Assembly: GCA_014238855.1 (NCBI GenBank)
Contig: JABAAH010000019.1
Span: 13,234 to 45,404 of the forward strand
Direction: 5' to 3'
DNA length: 32,171 bases
From: Planctomycetota bacterium
Lineage (GTDB): Bacteria; Planctomycetota; Planctomycetia; Pirellulales; UBA1268
In this document: positions 16,403-25,562 of the stretch, piece after piece
Layout: the number at the start of each line of letters is the position of its first letter
How positions within the stretch are numbered: the stretch's first letter is position 1
Notes under the pieces: generated by a model
Databases searched by the model: none
What the model was told of the DNA's origin: nothing
Seen by the model: only the letters and a program-made list of their open reading frames with translations
Program-made: the position numbers and the translations under genes

Positions 16403-18877
16403 ATGATGATGCGTTTGATTCCCAACACGAGAGTGCCAACTCCATTTTGTGTGGCAGAGCGTATTGAGTACCGAATCTCCAGCGGTCTCCTTGATAGCTT
16501 TTCTGAATGGTGGCACATGCCTGTCCTTGTTGCGTGTATAGCAACAGTAATGGGGGCGGTCTTGTGGATATATCACCACGACGCTGCTGAGATACCCCGC
16601 TGGAAAGGTGTGCCCTTGGCTTTCTTGCGAATTTTCGCATGGACAATACTTTTGTTTGGATTACTCGATATGAGACGAACAGCAGAGCATGAAATTACGT
16701 TTCCCTCGAAGGTGGCTGTTCTTGTTGATGGAAGCGCTAGCATGACACTAGCGGCCAATACTGATTCCAACATAGCCTCAAAGAAACAGCCAGATGAAGC
16801 CACAAGTCGCGCCTACGTTGCCAGCAACATACTTCAAAACAGTGACTTCTTAAGTTCTCTCCGCAATACACACGAGGTGTCCGTGTGGAGTTTTTCAGCG
16901 AACTCTCAAAAAATTGCATTGCTTCCTCAAGAAAGTCAGTCACTCCAAGACAATACCGCAGATGATAATCAAGACTGGCAAGAGAAACTACGTCCGCAGG
17001 GATCAGAAACCCGTCTTGGCGATGCTCTTTTAAACGTTCTACGAGGTGAGCCGGATGAATCACTCAGTGGCATCATTGTACTCACTGACGGTGGAAACAA
17101 TGCTGGAATTGACCCAACGCAGGCCGCATCGAAGGTTGCTGACACACCGACAGAAGTGCACGTCATAGGACTTGGCTCGGACCGATTACCTGCGAATGTA
17201 CGCGTAGCTGATCTGCTCTCGCCACCACGCATTTTCCCAGAAGACAGTTTTAGCATCACTGGCTATCTCCAAAGCCAAGGTCTTGAAGGCGAGATTGCTC
17301 AAGTAGAGCTTCTTGAAGCAGAGGCTGAGGCAATGATCGGTGCTTCTTCAAACGAAACGCCGGGCGGTCGTGTTCTCGATACGACTGAAGTTCAACTTGC
17401 CGCAGATGGTGAACTCTTAGCAGTACGGTTTGACCTCGATGGGCTTGAAACTCCCGGAAGTCGTGTTCTCGCAATCCGCGTCATTCCCCCCACGGCAGAC
17501 AGCAACTCGGGAGATAACCTAGAAGCTGCCGACATTGAAGTTGTAGATAGCAAAACGCAGGTATTGCTACTCTCTGGTGGACCAAGTCGTGAATATCGTT
17601 TCTTGCGAAATGTTCTGCAGCGAGATCAAAGTTTTGCTGTTGATGTACTTCTCAATTCTGCGCCGTCTGGCATATCGCAAGACGCACGCAAAATCCTTGA
17701 CAGATTTCCCACAAATAGTGAAGCGATGGATGAATATGACGTCATTATTGCTATCGACTACGACTGGGAGGAATTAGACCCCGCGTCTATCGCTCGCCTT
17801 GAACGCTGGGTGAGTGAAGACTCTGGAGGTCTTCTATTCGTTGCTGGCAACGTCTTCATGCAACAGTGGCTTACAAAGAGACGTTTTGAATCAATCCGAA
17901 ACATCCACCCTGTAGAACTTCGTCGGGGTGAGCAGATTCTTCTTACCCCACAATTGGCAGCGACTGATCCACTACCGCTCCGCTTTAGTCCTGATGGGAA
18001 CGATAGTGAATTTTTATGGCTCTCCACAAACCCCATCGCCAGCCAGACTATTTGGAGTGAGTTTCCAGGTGTTTACGCGTGCTTCGACACAGCAGTCGCG
18101 AAACCCGGAGCTACTGTGTATGCCAGAATAGGACGCAATGACGGTCTTGAAATGAGTCGAGAAGGGCCCATCTACCTCGCCGGCCAACTCTATGGATCAG
18201 GCACCGTCTTTTATGCAGGAAGTGGCGAACTGTGGCGAATACGCGCTGTAGATCCCACAGCTCACGAACGACTGGTCACACAAATGGTTCGACACGTTGC
18301 TCAAGGACGACTCTTACGAGGATCAAGTCGTGGGCGACTGATCCTTGAAAGAGATCGTTACCCAGTTGGAGAGTCAGTGACCGCGCGTATCATGGAGACT
18401 ACAGCAGGCACTCAACCAAAACTAGAAGTTATCACTCCGGACGGTCAGCGGATCACAGTGCCCATTGCCTCAGATCCAGTTCGAGCCGGCGGACTCCAGG
18501 GAAGTTTTATTGTAACCAGCGAGGGCAGCTGGCAGATCATTCTTACTATTGATGACACCCAACGGGAACGAACAGTCCGAAGAATTCAAGCAACGTTACC
18601 AGACCGTGAACTTATTCAGCCAAAACTTCAGCGGAAGACTTTGAGTCAAATTGCCACCGCTACTGGTGGCTCAGCATGGTTCCCACTTGGAGAGACGCTG
18701 AGCGAAACTGATATCACGAAAATAGCTGGGATGCTGAAGGATCGTTCTCGCACAGAATACGAAACTGGTGAGAACGACAAGGCATTCAAGAAGACGCTGA
18801 ACACACTCCTACTAGGCATTGGAATTGCCCTCCTGTCTGGGGAGTGGATTTTACGGAGACTGGCAAAACTCGCGTGA
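16403..18877 (+). CDS. Membrane VWA-domain protein with GATase-like domain
   Basis: This 824-residue protein starts with two membrane helices (about 39-57 and 70-89), then a VWA domain with MIDAS DGSAS at 109-113 and the later SGIIVLTDGGNNAG, so metal binding looks intact. From about residue 386 VLLLSGGPSREYRFLRNVL opens a class-I glutamine-amidotransferase-like domain that continues to LLFVAGNVF and lacks a visible catalytic Cys. A further beta-rich section follows, and a final helix (GIGIALLSGEWIL) anchors the C-terminus. Three consecutive ATG codons begin the frame; the first is used here. It resembles the long VWA proteins that follow BatA genes in planctomycetes. The next gene overlaps its stop by four bases (GTGA), supporting one operon. 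Confidence 0.9.
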   Translation: MMMRLIPNTRVPTPFCVAERIEYRISSGLLDSFSEWWHMPVLVACIATVMGAVLWIYHHDAAEIPRWKGVPLAFLRIFAWTILLFGLLDMRRTAEHEITFPSKVAVLVDGSASMTLAANTDSNIASKKQPDEATSRAYVASNILQNSDFLSSLRNTHEVSVWSFSANSQKIALLPQESQSLQDNTADDNQDWQEKLRPQGSETRLGDALLNVLRGEPDESLSGIIVLTDGGNNAGIDPTQAASKVADTPTEVHVIGLGSDRLPANVRVADLLSPPRIFPEDSFSITGYLQSQGLEGEIAQVELLEAEAEAMIGASSNETPGGRVLDTTEVQLAADGELLAVRFDLDGLETPGSRVLAIRVIPPTADSNSGDNLEAADIEVVDSKTQVLLLSGGPSREYRFLRNVLQRDQSFAVDVLLNSAPSGISQDARKILDRFPTNSEAMDEYDVIIAIDYDWEELDPASIARLERWVSEDSGGLLFVAGNVFMQQWLTKRRFESIRNIHPVELRRGEQILLTPQLAATDPLPLRFSPDGNDSEFLWLSTNPIASQTIWSEFPGVYACFDTAVAKPGATVYARIGRNDGLEMSREGPIYLAGQLYGSGTVFYAGSGELWRIRAVDPTAHERLVTQMVRHVAQGRLLRGSSRGRLILERDRYPVGESVTARIMETTAGTQPKLEVITPDGQRITVPIASDPVRAGGLQGSFIVTSEGSWQIILTIDDTQRERTVRRIQATLPDRELIQPKLQRKTLSQIATATGGSAWFPLGETLSETDITKIAGMLKDRSRTEYETGENDKAFKKTLNTLLLGIGIALLSGEWILRRLAKLA

Positions 18878-21222
18878 GCAACTTGCTCAGCAGACTGACT
18901 CCAGAGTCAATTATTATGATCGCTACACCTACTCCACTGAAAACAGAACCTGCTCTTACCCAGCAGGCAACAAACAACGAACGGCTATCTCCAGACAACC
19001 ACAGGCTTTCTCAGCTTCTTCAACGCGTACGCAAACGGGCTCGACGGTGGATTTTACTTGAGGCATTTTCAGCCATTGGATTCTCCATCGCGGCATGGTT
19101 CTGGCTGACACTACTCCTCGACTGGCTTATCGAACCTCCTCCGGGAGTGCGAATACTTGCTGCAGGAATTCTCTGCTTCTGGGTGGTATTTGTGCTTGTA
19201 AATAAACTTTTCCTGAGATTACGCATACCACTTCACGACGAACAACTTGCGTTACTTATTGAACGGACACACCCAGAACTGCAAGACAGTCTTTCAACGG
19301 CAATAGAACTCCGTCTTAATAACACTGGTGAACTGACGCGAGAAATCGACCCCACGCTCCTAGGCCGTACAACGTCGATCGCTGCTGCTTCTATCAGAAA
19401 AATAAGAATGGGCCGTCTTTTCAGGCGAACGCAACTTCTTCGTAAAGCGGGATTAAGTAGTTTTTCTATCGGCACCATGATTGCTGTATTCATCCTGCTA
19501 CCAAACGTCCGCGAGACGTGGGCACAAAGAATGCTGATGTTTAGCAACACGCCATGGCCGCGACAGGTAACTCTTACTGTTGCTGACTTTCCTAATGGTG
19601 TTCGAAGAGTCGCACGAGGAGCAGACACCGAAATACTTGTAACCGCTCAGTCGACTGGAAAATTACCGAAATTCGTAGAGCTACAACACCTAGGTGCCAA
19701 TGGTTGGACAGCGCACCGCATGGGAACTCGCGGATCGGCTGAAGAGAGAAGACAACTTTTTACGCATACAATCAAAAAACCAAAGGAAGACCTCACCATC
19801 AACGTTCGCGGTGGTGATGGAAGAATTCGAGATTTGCGACTCGAAGTTGTCGAACCTCCTTCATTGAAGCAACTTGTTCTCATGATCACGCCTCCGTTGT
19901 ATATCGGTGGTGAACCACGACCACTTGCAGCAACACGACTTGTTGAGGTACCAGCGGGCAGCACGCTTTCGATCACTGCGGAAGCATCAAAACCATTATC
20001 CAAAGCAACCATTCGATCACTTCCTGCAAAGCAACAGATAAGTAAAAATACAACAGGCACTGCAAGCTCGGCCGTAGAGCAGGATTTCATTGTGGCTCAA
20101 ATCGAAGCAAAGCCTCCAGGAATCACATCAAAGAATCAGCAGAACTCTCTAAGCGAACCACCAGAGAGCCTCTCTGGAACACTCGGCCCAATACTTGACG
20201 ACTCCATCTTGGAGATTCAATTTACGGACACCGCAGGAATCACCAGCCAAAAACCTATCCGCTTCCAGGTAATAGCTCGGCCTGACCAACCTCCAAAGGT
20301 TGAAGTGACACCTCAGGATATCTCATCATTCATCACTGCCGCCTCAAGCATTCCCATCACGGGAAAAATTGAAGATGACTATGGGCTTGCGGAAGCGGTG
20401 GTCTCACTCCGCCGTATCACACCTGCAGATCACACCGAAGCCACTACGAACGCCAACCTGCAACACGTGTCGATGTCATTACCCACACAATCATCAACTG
20501 TGCTTGATCTCACGAAGGAGTCTTCTACCCGCATTGGCGTTGACTCGCTTCCTCCCAAAGTGGGTGATGAGCTCGAACTAGTTGTTTCCGCAAAAGATTA
20601 TTGCGGCCTTGCCAGCGGACCCCAGACGACTGTGACAGACCCTTGGCGACTTCGAGTTGTGTCGCCTGAAGTCCTTCTTGCGATGCTTGAGGCCAGAGAA
20701 ATCATTCTGCGTCGTCGATTCGAAAGTCTGATTGCAGATTTTCAACAAAAACGAGACCGCGTAGCATCTGATGCAAACACAGAAGAGCAGGATCATAAAG
20801 TATTAACATCACGACTTGCTGAAGCCACTTCAAAAGCAAACGGCGAGACGACCGAAATTGCCGGATCGTTTCGAGGCATATCAGATGAATTATTCAACAA
20901 TAGGCTTCTTAATCCGCAACTCGAAGCTCGCCTTCTCAATCAGATCGTAACGCCTTTAGAAACAATCATCGAAGGACCACTCGAGCAACTACGTCTTGCG
21001 TCCTACAACTCAGAAAAAACTGTAGACGCAAAGCAACTTATCCGAATGGCGGATACCTGTCTTGAACAGATGCGGGCTGTGCTTGATAAGATGATCGAAT
21101 TAGAAACCTATAATGAAGTCATCGATTCCCTCCGAAATCTTATTGAGCAACAACAGTCAATTCGTGGGGAAACAAGTAAACAACAAAAGCAACGTGCCCG
21201 TGATGTACTGAAGGGACTTTAA
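18874..21222 (+). CDS. Large DUF4175-like membrane protein
   Basis: From the GTG at 18874 the product is 782 residues with membrane helices at about 59-84, 91-111 and 193-210. Between the second and third helices lies ERTHPELQDSLSTAIEL, a motif typical of DUF4175-like proteins. A long extracytoplasmic beta-rich part follows, with ITGKIEDDYGLAEAVVSLRR suggesting Ig-like units. The C-terminal 190 residues are charged helices with coiled-coil character. The chosen GTG overlaps the preceding TGA (GTGA), the usual coupling arrangement. Alternatives are GTG 18844 (34-base overlap) and ATG 18916. It is probably a structural or surface component of the MoxR/VWA system; no catalytic motif was seen. 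The family call is by overall layout and is moderately secure. Confidence 0.8.
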   Translation: MSNLLSRLTPESIIMIATPTPLKTEPALTQQATNNERLSPDNHRLSQLLQRVRKRARRWILLEAFSAIGFSIAAWFWLTLLLDWLIEPPPGVRILAAGILCFWVVFVLVNKLFLRLRIPLHDEQLALLIERTHPELQDSLSTAIELRLNNTGELTREIDPTLLGRTTSIAAASIRKIRMGRLFRRTQLLRKAGLSSFSIGTMIAVFILLPNVRETWAQRMLMFSNTPWPRQVTLTVADFPNGVRRVARGADTEILVTAQSTGKLPKFVELQHLGANGWTAHRMGTRGSAEERRQLFTHTIKKPKEDLTINVRGGDGRIRDLRLEVVEPPSLKQLVLMITPPLYIGGEPRPLAATRLVEVPAGSTLSITAEASKPLSKATIRSLPAKQQISKNTTGTASSAVEQDFIVAQIEAKPPGITSKNQQNSLSEPPESLSGTLGPILDDSILEIQFTDTAGITSQKPIRFQVIARPDQPPKVEVTPQDISSFITAASSIPITGKIEDDYGLAEAVVSLRRITPADHTEATTNANLQHVSMSLPTQSSTVLDLTKESSTRIGVDSLPPKVGDELELVVSAKDYCGLASGPQTTVTDPWRLRVVSPEVLLAMLEAREIILRRRFESLIADFQQKRDRVASDANTEEQDHKVLTSRLAEATSKANGETTEIAGSFRGISDELFNNRLLNPQLEARLLNQIVTPLETIIEGPLEQLRLASYNSEKTVDAKQLIRMADTCLEQMRAVLDKMIELETYNEVIDSLRNLIEQQQSIRGETSKQQKQRARDVLKGL

Positions 21223-21235
21223 GGCTGTGGTTGAG

Positions 21236-22897
21236 ATGCTGATTCAAAGTCAACAAAATACCGACCGACCATGTGTTACAAAGCTTGCTCTCACGTTGTG
21301 TGGAATGATGGCGGTTACTATTTCTGCAGCATCATCCGGGTGGACGCAAGACATTGCACCACCTCCGAATTCACAACTAGCTGAAAAAGAACGTGCAGTC
21401 AGCCAGCGAATGCGAGAACTAGAGTCCACGTTCCTTCGGCTCGCTGATCTCCTTGACACAACTGACCCACGCAGAGCAGCCACTCTTCGGTCAGCATTTG
21501 AACAGGCAAGAGAACTCGAAGTGACTGATCGACTCGATACCATTGTGGAACTGCTGGAAAAAGGACAGTTATTAAAAGCAGGCACCGGACAAGATGCTGC
21601 TATCGACCGTTTACGTGAACTGCTTGCCGTACTGGAATCCGGAGAGTCTAGAAAGACAGTCACTGACTCAAAGAAAAAAGTCAAAGAGTTTCTTGGACGA
21701 ATCAACACTCTTATTGCTCGGCAGATGGGTGTCGAGGGGACAACCGAAGCCGGAGGCGACCCGAAGAGTCTTGCAGAAAAACAAAATGCTCTTGAAGATG
21801 ACACGCAAGCGCTCGCGAAAGATGTTGATGCTTTTCGCAGAGAGGCAGCGAATGCCGCTGGATCGAAGGTCGACACCAAACCAGATGATGCACCTCAACC
21901 CGAGCCACCGCTCGATGGTTCTCCTGGGAAGCCATCCGGAGAACAACCATCCGGAGAAAAGCCATCAGGAGAGAAGGGAGGAGGAAATAGTGATGGACAG
22001 GACCAGCAAGATGATTCCGCTGCGCAAGAGAATAGCCAGCAGGAACCCCAAGGAAACGATGAAGTTTCTCGAGCTGACCGGACAAACAAAAGGCTTGAGG
22101 CAGCTCGTTCACGCATGCAGCAGGCGAAGGAAAAACTCAATGCTGTAAAACCTAAAGCTGCTCGTAAAGACCAGGAAGAAGCACTCGCTGAATTAGAAGC
22201 TGCCCGGGCGGAACTTGAAGAAATTCTTCGGCAACTCCGTGAAGAAGAGATTGAACGCCTTCTGGTCAGGCTAGAGGCTCGAATACGCGACATGCTCCGA
22301 GCGGAGCGTATGATTCTCCGAGGCATCCAGCAACTAAGAAGCAATGCAGCTGAACGCACACAACGAGAACAAGAACTTGAATCTGCACGGCTTGGATCGG
22401 AGCAAAATGTTGTCACTGCCACCATTACAAGAGCGTTAACACTCGTCCGAGATGACGGATCTGCCGTTGCAATACCAGAGGCTCTTCAGCAAATCAGAGA
22501 AGACTCTACCATGGCCGCAAGTCGCTTGAAAGAAAGTGACTATAGTCAATTCACACAGGTAATTATCGAGGACTTGGTCGTGAGTCTTGAGGAGCTCCTT
22601 TCTGCCCTTGAACGTGCAGAACGCGAACAACAGGACAGGCAGCAACAGGGGCAGGCGCGTGGTCGCCCGGCAAAGCCTGGCGAGCAACCTCTCGTCGATA
22701 AAATCGCCGAACTTAAGATGCTTCGAATCCTGCAAACTCGGGTGAATGGAAAAACGTCCCGGTTCTCTGCCTTATTGAACGAAGGATCTGAACAGGCTTC
22801 AGAGACCGAATTGATTGACGCGCTTGGAAGATTGGCACAGCGACAAGAAAGGGTAGAACGAGCTGCACATGACATCGCGACTGGCCGCACAGAGTGA
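21236..22897 (+). CDS. Secreted coiled-coil protein with PSGEK-type repeats
   Basis: I recognise no named enzyme family. From ATG 21236 it has 553 residues with a signal peptide (about 15-38, ending near SSGWTQD). Helical, Glu/Arg-rich sequence of strong coiled-coil character follows, interrupted by a Gly/Pro/Gln-rich linker with PSGEQ-PSGEK-PSGEK at about 233-247. A second long coiled coil around 285-370 has repeated EEALAELEAARAELEEILRQ-like heptads. A GTG at 21227 is an alternative start. The gene begins just after the DUF4175-like gene and its TGA lies next to the following frame. It is probably a periplasmic spacer or scaffold that binds the neighbouring membrane proteins. Function is inferred from context only. 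Confidence 0.82.
   Translation: MLIQSQQNTDRPCVTKLALTLCGMMAVTISAASSGWTQDIAPPPNSQLAEKERAVSQRMRELESTFLRLADLLDTTDPRRAATLRSAFEQARELEVTDRLDTIVELLEKGQLLKAGTGQDAAIDRLRELLAVLESGESRKTVTDSKKKVKEFLGRINTLIARQMGVEGTTEAGGDPKSLAEKQNALEDDTQALAKDVDAFRREAANAAGSKVDTKPDDAPQPEPPLDGSPGKPSGEQPSGEKPSGEKGGGNSDGQDQQDDSAAQENSQQEPQGNDEVSRADRTNKRLEAARSRMQQAKEKLNAVKPKAARKDQEEALAELEAARAELEEILRQLREEEIERLLVRLEARIRDMLRAERMILRGIQQLRSNAAERTQREQELESARLGSEQNVVTATITRALTLVRDDGSAVAIPEALQQIREDSTMAASRLKESDYSQFTQVIIEDLVVSLEELLSALERAEREQQDRQQQGQARGRPAKPGEQPLVDKIAELKMLRILQTRVNGKTSRFSALLNEGSEQASETELIDALGRLAQRQERVERAAHDIATGRTE
21932..21976 (+). repeat. Three in-frame 15-bp units encoding PSGE-Q/K
   Basis: Three consecutive near-identical 15-base units (ccatccggagaacaa and variants) encode Pro-Ser-Gly-Glu-Gln/Lys in the flexible linker of the coiled-coil protein. 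They differ at few positions, consistent with recent tandem duplication. Confidence 0.8.
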
Positions 22898-23058
22898 TTC
22901 AACCCACACCCAGTAATTTAGTCAGCACAGAAATTCAGTCCGTACCTAGTAATTCAACGCCTATTCATCGTCTACCAGAGTATAATTTGGGAAGTGTCTC
23001 TTACGTGTCAGATCAACAATACAATGTCCCTGCTTTACGTTCACCTGGAAACCGAACC

Positions 23059-24153
23059 ATGCGACTTATTAGTACCATACGAAATGTCGTAGAGATCATT
23101 GGCCTCTGCATTGCTCTTCACTGGACACATGCACCTCGTGTGCAGGCTGAATCCACTGCACGTGCTGAAGATTCAATCGGAGACATCAATCTGCCAAATG
23201 AACTTTCACGCAGGGCAAGCTGGAGCCAACCGAGCGATGTTGAAAACAATAAGCGGGTAACAAACTGGATTCAGAAGCAGCCCGAGACAACCCCTGACAT
23301 CATGGCGGCTGTAAAAACAATAACGAGTGACGAGACAGATACTCTGGACCGGATCATGAAGGTCATCTGTACCGTTCGACAACAGTACAACAAACTCCTC
23401 ACAGATATACGCTTTACGCCTCCAATCGAGATCGCTCGCCTGCAAGAAAAATTCACCCAGACCAAGGATGATGCTTTTGCTGCTGATACTATTCGACTGT
23501 GGTCTGCCCGAGAATTGCTACGGCTCGGTCGTTATGATGAGGCAGCGCCTTTACTCCAAGACCTATCCCTTACGACGAGTGTCGATCCAACGACCTTACT
23601 GTTTTGTAGGGCTGCCTGTGATTACTGGCTCTTAAAAATAGAAGAGGCCGCTCAAAGTGTCTCTCAACTGCTTGAACGTGAACAAGAGCTACCCGTCCGA
23701 TATCGACAGCTTGCGTTATTGTTAGAAAATGACATTGCTTCTCTTGAGGAAGATTCTCTTGACCACATTTCTCGACGCATGAGAGATGTTACGAAGAGAC
23801 TTGAACGTGGGCATGCTGGCCCTAAAGTGCAGGCTGTGCAAAATGGAGTCGTCCAGTCACTTGATAAACTCATAAAGAAACTCGAAGAACAGAAACAACA
23901 GCAGTCATCTGGAGGTGCTGGTAGCGCTGGTGGCAACATGTCTGACGGTCGTCCAATGGAAGACAGTCAGCTTGCTGGTGGGAAAGGCCGAGGTGAAGTG
24001 AAAAAAAGAGACCTCAGTGACACTGAGGGATGGGGCGACCTCCCGCCAAGGGAGAGAGAGGATGCCTTACAACAGATCGGAAGAGATTATCCGGCACATT
24101 ACCGAGAGGCGATTGAACAGTACTTCAAGCGGCTGGCAACAGGCAAGCAATAA
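23059..24153 (+). CDS. Secreted helical/TPR-like protein with conserved C-terminal WGDLPPRERED motif
   Basis: The ATG at 23059 opens directly with a signal peptide (MRLISTIRNVVEIIGLCIAL, cleavage near VQA), giving 364 residues. The middle contains helical pairs resembling TPR units (RELLRLGRYDEAAPLLQDL, then CRAACDYWLLKIEEAAQSVS). A Gln/Gly-rich linker follows, then a conserved-looking tail DTEGWGDLPPREREDALQQI and HYREAIEQYFKRLA. This tail occurs in planctomycete proteins encoded beside MoxR/VWA/DUF4175 genes, as far as I recall. The frame is open back to a GTG at 22894 overlapping the previous stop (GTGA). That would add 55 residues before the signal peptide, which I consider less likely. 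The tail may dock onto the preceding coiled-coil or membrane partner. No enzyme motif was seen. Confidence 0.78.
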   Translation: MRLISTIRNVVEIIGLCIALHWTHAPRVQAESTARAEDSIGDINLPNELSRRASWSQPSDVENNKRVTNWIQKQPETTPDIMAAVKTITSDETDTLDRIMKVICTVRQQYNKLLTDIRFTPPIEIARLQEKFTQTKDDAFAADTIRLWSARELLRLGRYDEAAPLLQDLSLTTSVDPTTLLFCRAACDYWLLKIEEAAQSVSQLLEREQELPVRYRQLALLLENDIASLEEDSLDHISRRMRDVTKRLERGHAGPKVQAVQNGVVQSLDKLIKKLEEQKQQQSSGGAGSAGGNMSDGRPMEDSQLAGGKGRGEVKKRDLSDTEGWGDLPPREREDALQQIGRDYPAHYREAIEQYFKRLATGKQ

Positions 24154-24202
24154 GAAGAATGGACCAAATGTAGTGGCATTTTTTTCCCAAAAAAAACAAA
24201 AA

Positions 24203-25552
24203 ATGTATCGATGCCTACCAATAATTCACCGGGCCCACAAGAAAAGGTGGAGCACGCATTCCGTTGTCATCACGGTACTGGTTACCTTCATGACTCTCTG
24301 GGCACCTCTAAAGGCAGCCGCTCAACAGGGCACAGAACCGAACGTAACAATCATTTGTTCGAGCGGAGAAATATTGAAAGGGAAACTTACACGCCTGGAC
24401 GACAAAAGTATCAGTGTTTCTGATGATGCCACAGTCCCTCCAGTCCGAAGAAATGTAAAAGTTCCTTTGATTCGGAAGATAGCCTTCGCGTCACGCTCTG
24501 CTGAACCTGAAGGCTTTCTGATTGGCCTTCTCAATGGCTCACATCTTTTAGTCGATGCCATCTCAGCGAATGATTCGAAAGCTTTTCTTACGATTGGGAA
24601 AAGTGTGCTTGAACTACCACGAAACTCAATTCACTGGATAGGCTTCCAAAAAACCGAATCGGGTGTACTCAACGCGAGCGAATGGTTGGAAGAGCTTCCC
24701 GAAAACCCAGTCGCGGACATCGTTGTCGTAAAACGTGATGACGCTTGGCAGTTCATCGAATGCGCAATTACTGAGGTCACACAAGAAGATATCATTGTGC
24801 TGCTCGATGGTGAAACAATACCCGTATCACGAAATAAAATAGCCGGCATTTGCTGGCTTCAGCCAGGCAAGAGGCCCGGAGAAGAGACCGAGCCTAAGCC
24901 TCAGGAGATTCTTTTAACATCGCCCCGGGGCACAATCAGGTGCCGTCGAATTAGCTGGAACGAAACTCGACGATGCTGGGACATTACAATTGCCTCAACA
25001 AAAGAGGATTTCACGACCTGCTTTCCAGCAGATGCGCTGTCATCGATCGACTATTCCTTCGGACGGCTTATTGACCTGACTCGTCGGACCCCTGCAAATT
25101 CGCAAACCGATCCCTACTTTGGCGGACTCGCAAAAGATCCCGCACTTCTAGAGTACTTCGCCCCACGAAGGATCACGATAACCGACGGCGACGATCAAGA
25201 GAGATCCATTCCAGCACTTCTCACACACCCACGAACTGAAATCACCTGGAGCATTCCTGCTGACTCAAATCGCTTCCAAGCCAGCTTTTCACCGGCCAAG
25301 AATTCCACATCACCGACTGTCGTTGTAATTCAAGTTGACAACACCGAAGTATTTCAAGGGGTCATTGGTACTTCAGTGAAGGCCGGTAAGAGCGACGGAC
25401 CACTTGCTGTTGACCTCCCTCTTACCGGCGGAAGGCAACTAAAAATAATTGTTGACTTCCTCAAAAAACCCCTTCATTCAGCGAGCGAAAAAACTTCGGT
25501 TTCTTTATTGAGCGGCCCGATTCAAATCGAAAAACCAAGAATCGAGCGATAG
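24203..25552 (+). CDS. Secreted beta-rich protein with NPCBM-like C-terminal domain
   Basis: From ATG 24203 (449 residues) the protein begins with a signal peptide of about 41 residues ending LKAAAQQG. The first half has repeated beta-rich units resembling small Sm/SH3-like barrels: VTIICSSGEILKGKLTRLDD, later GFLIGLLNGSHLLVDAIS and IIVLLDGETIPVSRNKIAGI. From about 317 onward, YFAPRRITI through VVVIQVDNTEVFQGVIG to LPLTGGRQLKIIVDF resembles the NPCBM fold, a beta-sandwich linked to carbohydrate binding. The frame is open upstream to 24017 inside the preceding gene, but the signal peptide fixes the later start. It lies 49 bp after the previous gene and 10 bp before the protease gene. The NPCBM call rests on pattern similarity only. 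Confidence 0.72.
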   Translation: MYRCLPIIHRAHKKRWSTHSVVITVLVTFMTLWAPLKAAAQQGTEPNVTIICSSGEILKGKLTRLDDKSISVSDDATVPPVRRNVKVPLIRKIAFASRSAEPEGFLIGLLNGSHLLVDAISANDSKAFLTIGKSVLELPRNSIHWIGFQKTESGVLNASEWLEELPENPVADIVVVKRDDAWQFIECAITEVTQEDIIVLLDGETIPVSRNKIAGICWLQPGKRPGEETEPKPQEILLTSPRGTIRCRRISWNETRRCWDITIASTKEDFTTCFPADALSSIDYSFGRLIDLTRRTPANSQTDPYFGGLAKDPALLEYFAPRRITITDGDDQERSIPALLTHPRTEITWSIPADSNRFQASFSPAKNSTSPTVVVIQVDNTEVFQGVIGTSVKAGKSDGPLAVDLPLTGGRQLKIIVDFLKKPLHSASEKTSVSLLSGPIQIEKPRIER

Positions 25553-25562
25553 ATAATAGACC

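Noticed and set aside
21250-22425. Long antisense frames opposite the coiled-coil gene
   Set aside because: Their Ser/Arg-rich translations are typical shadows of Glu/Arg-rich coding sequence; the plus frame has a signal peptide and coiled-coil pattern.
22894-23058. N-terminal extension of the secreted helical protein from GTG 22894
   Set aside because: The GTGA overlap is attractive, but the 55 added residues would bury a clear signal peptide inside the protein.
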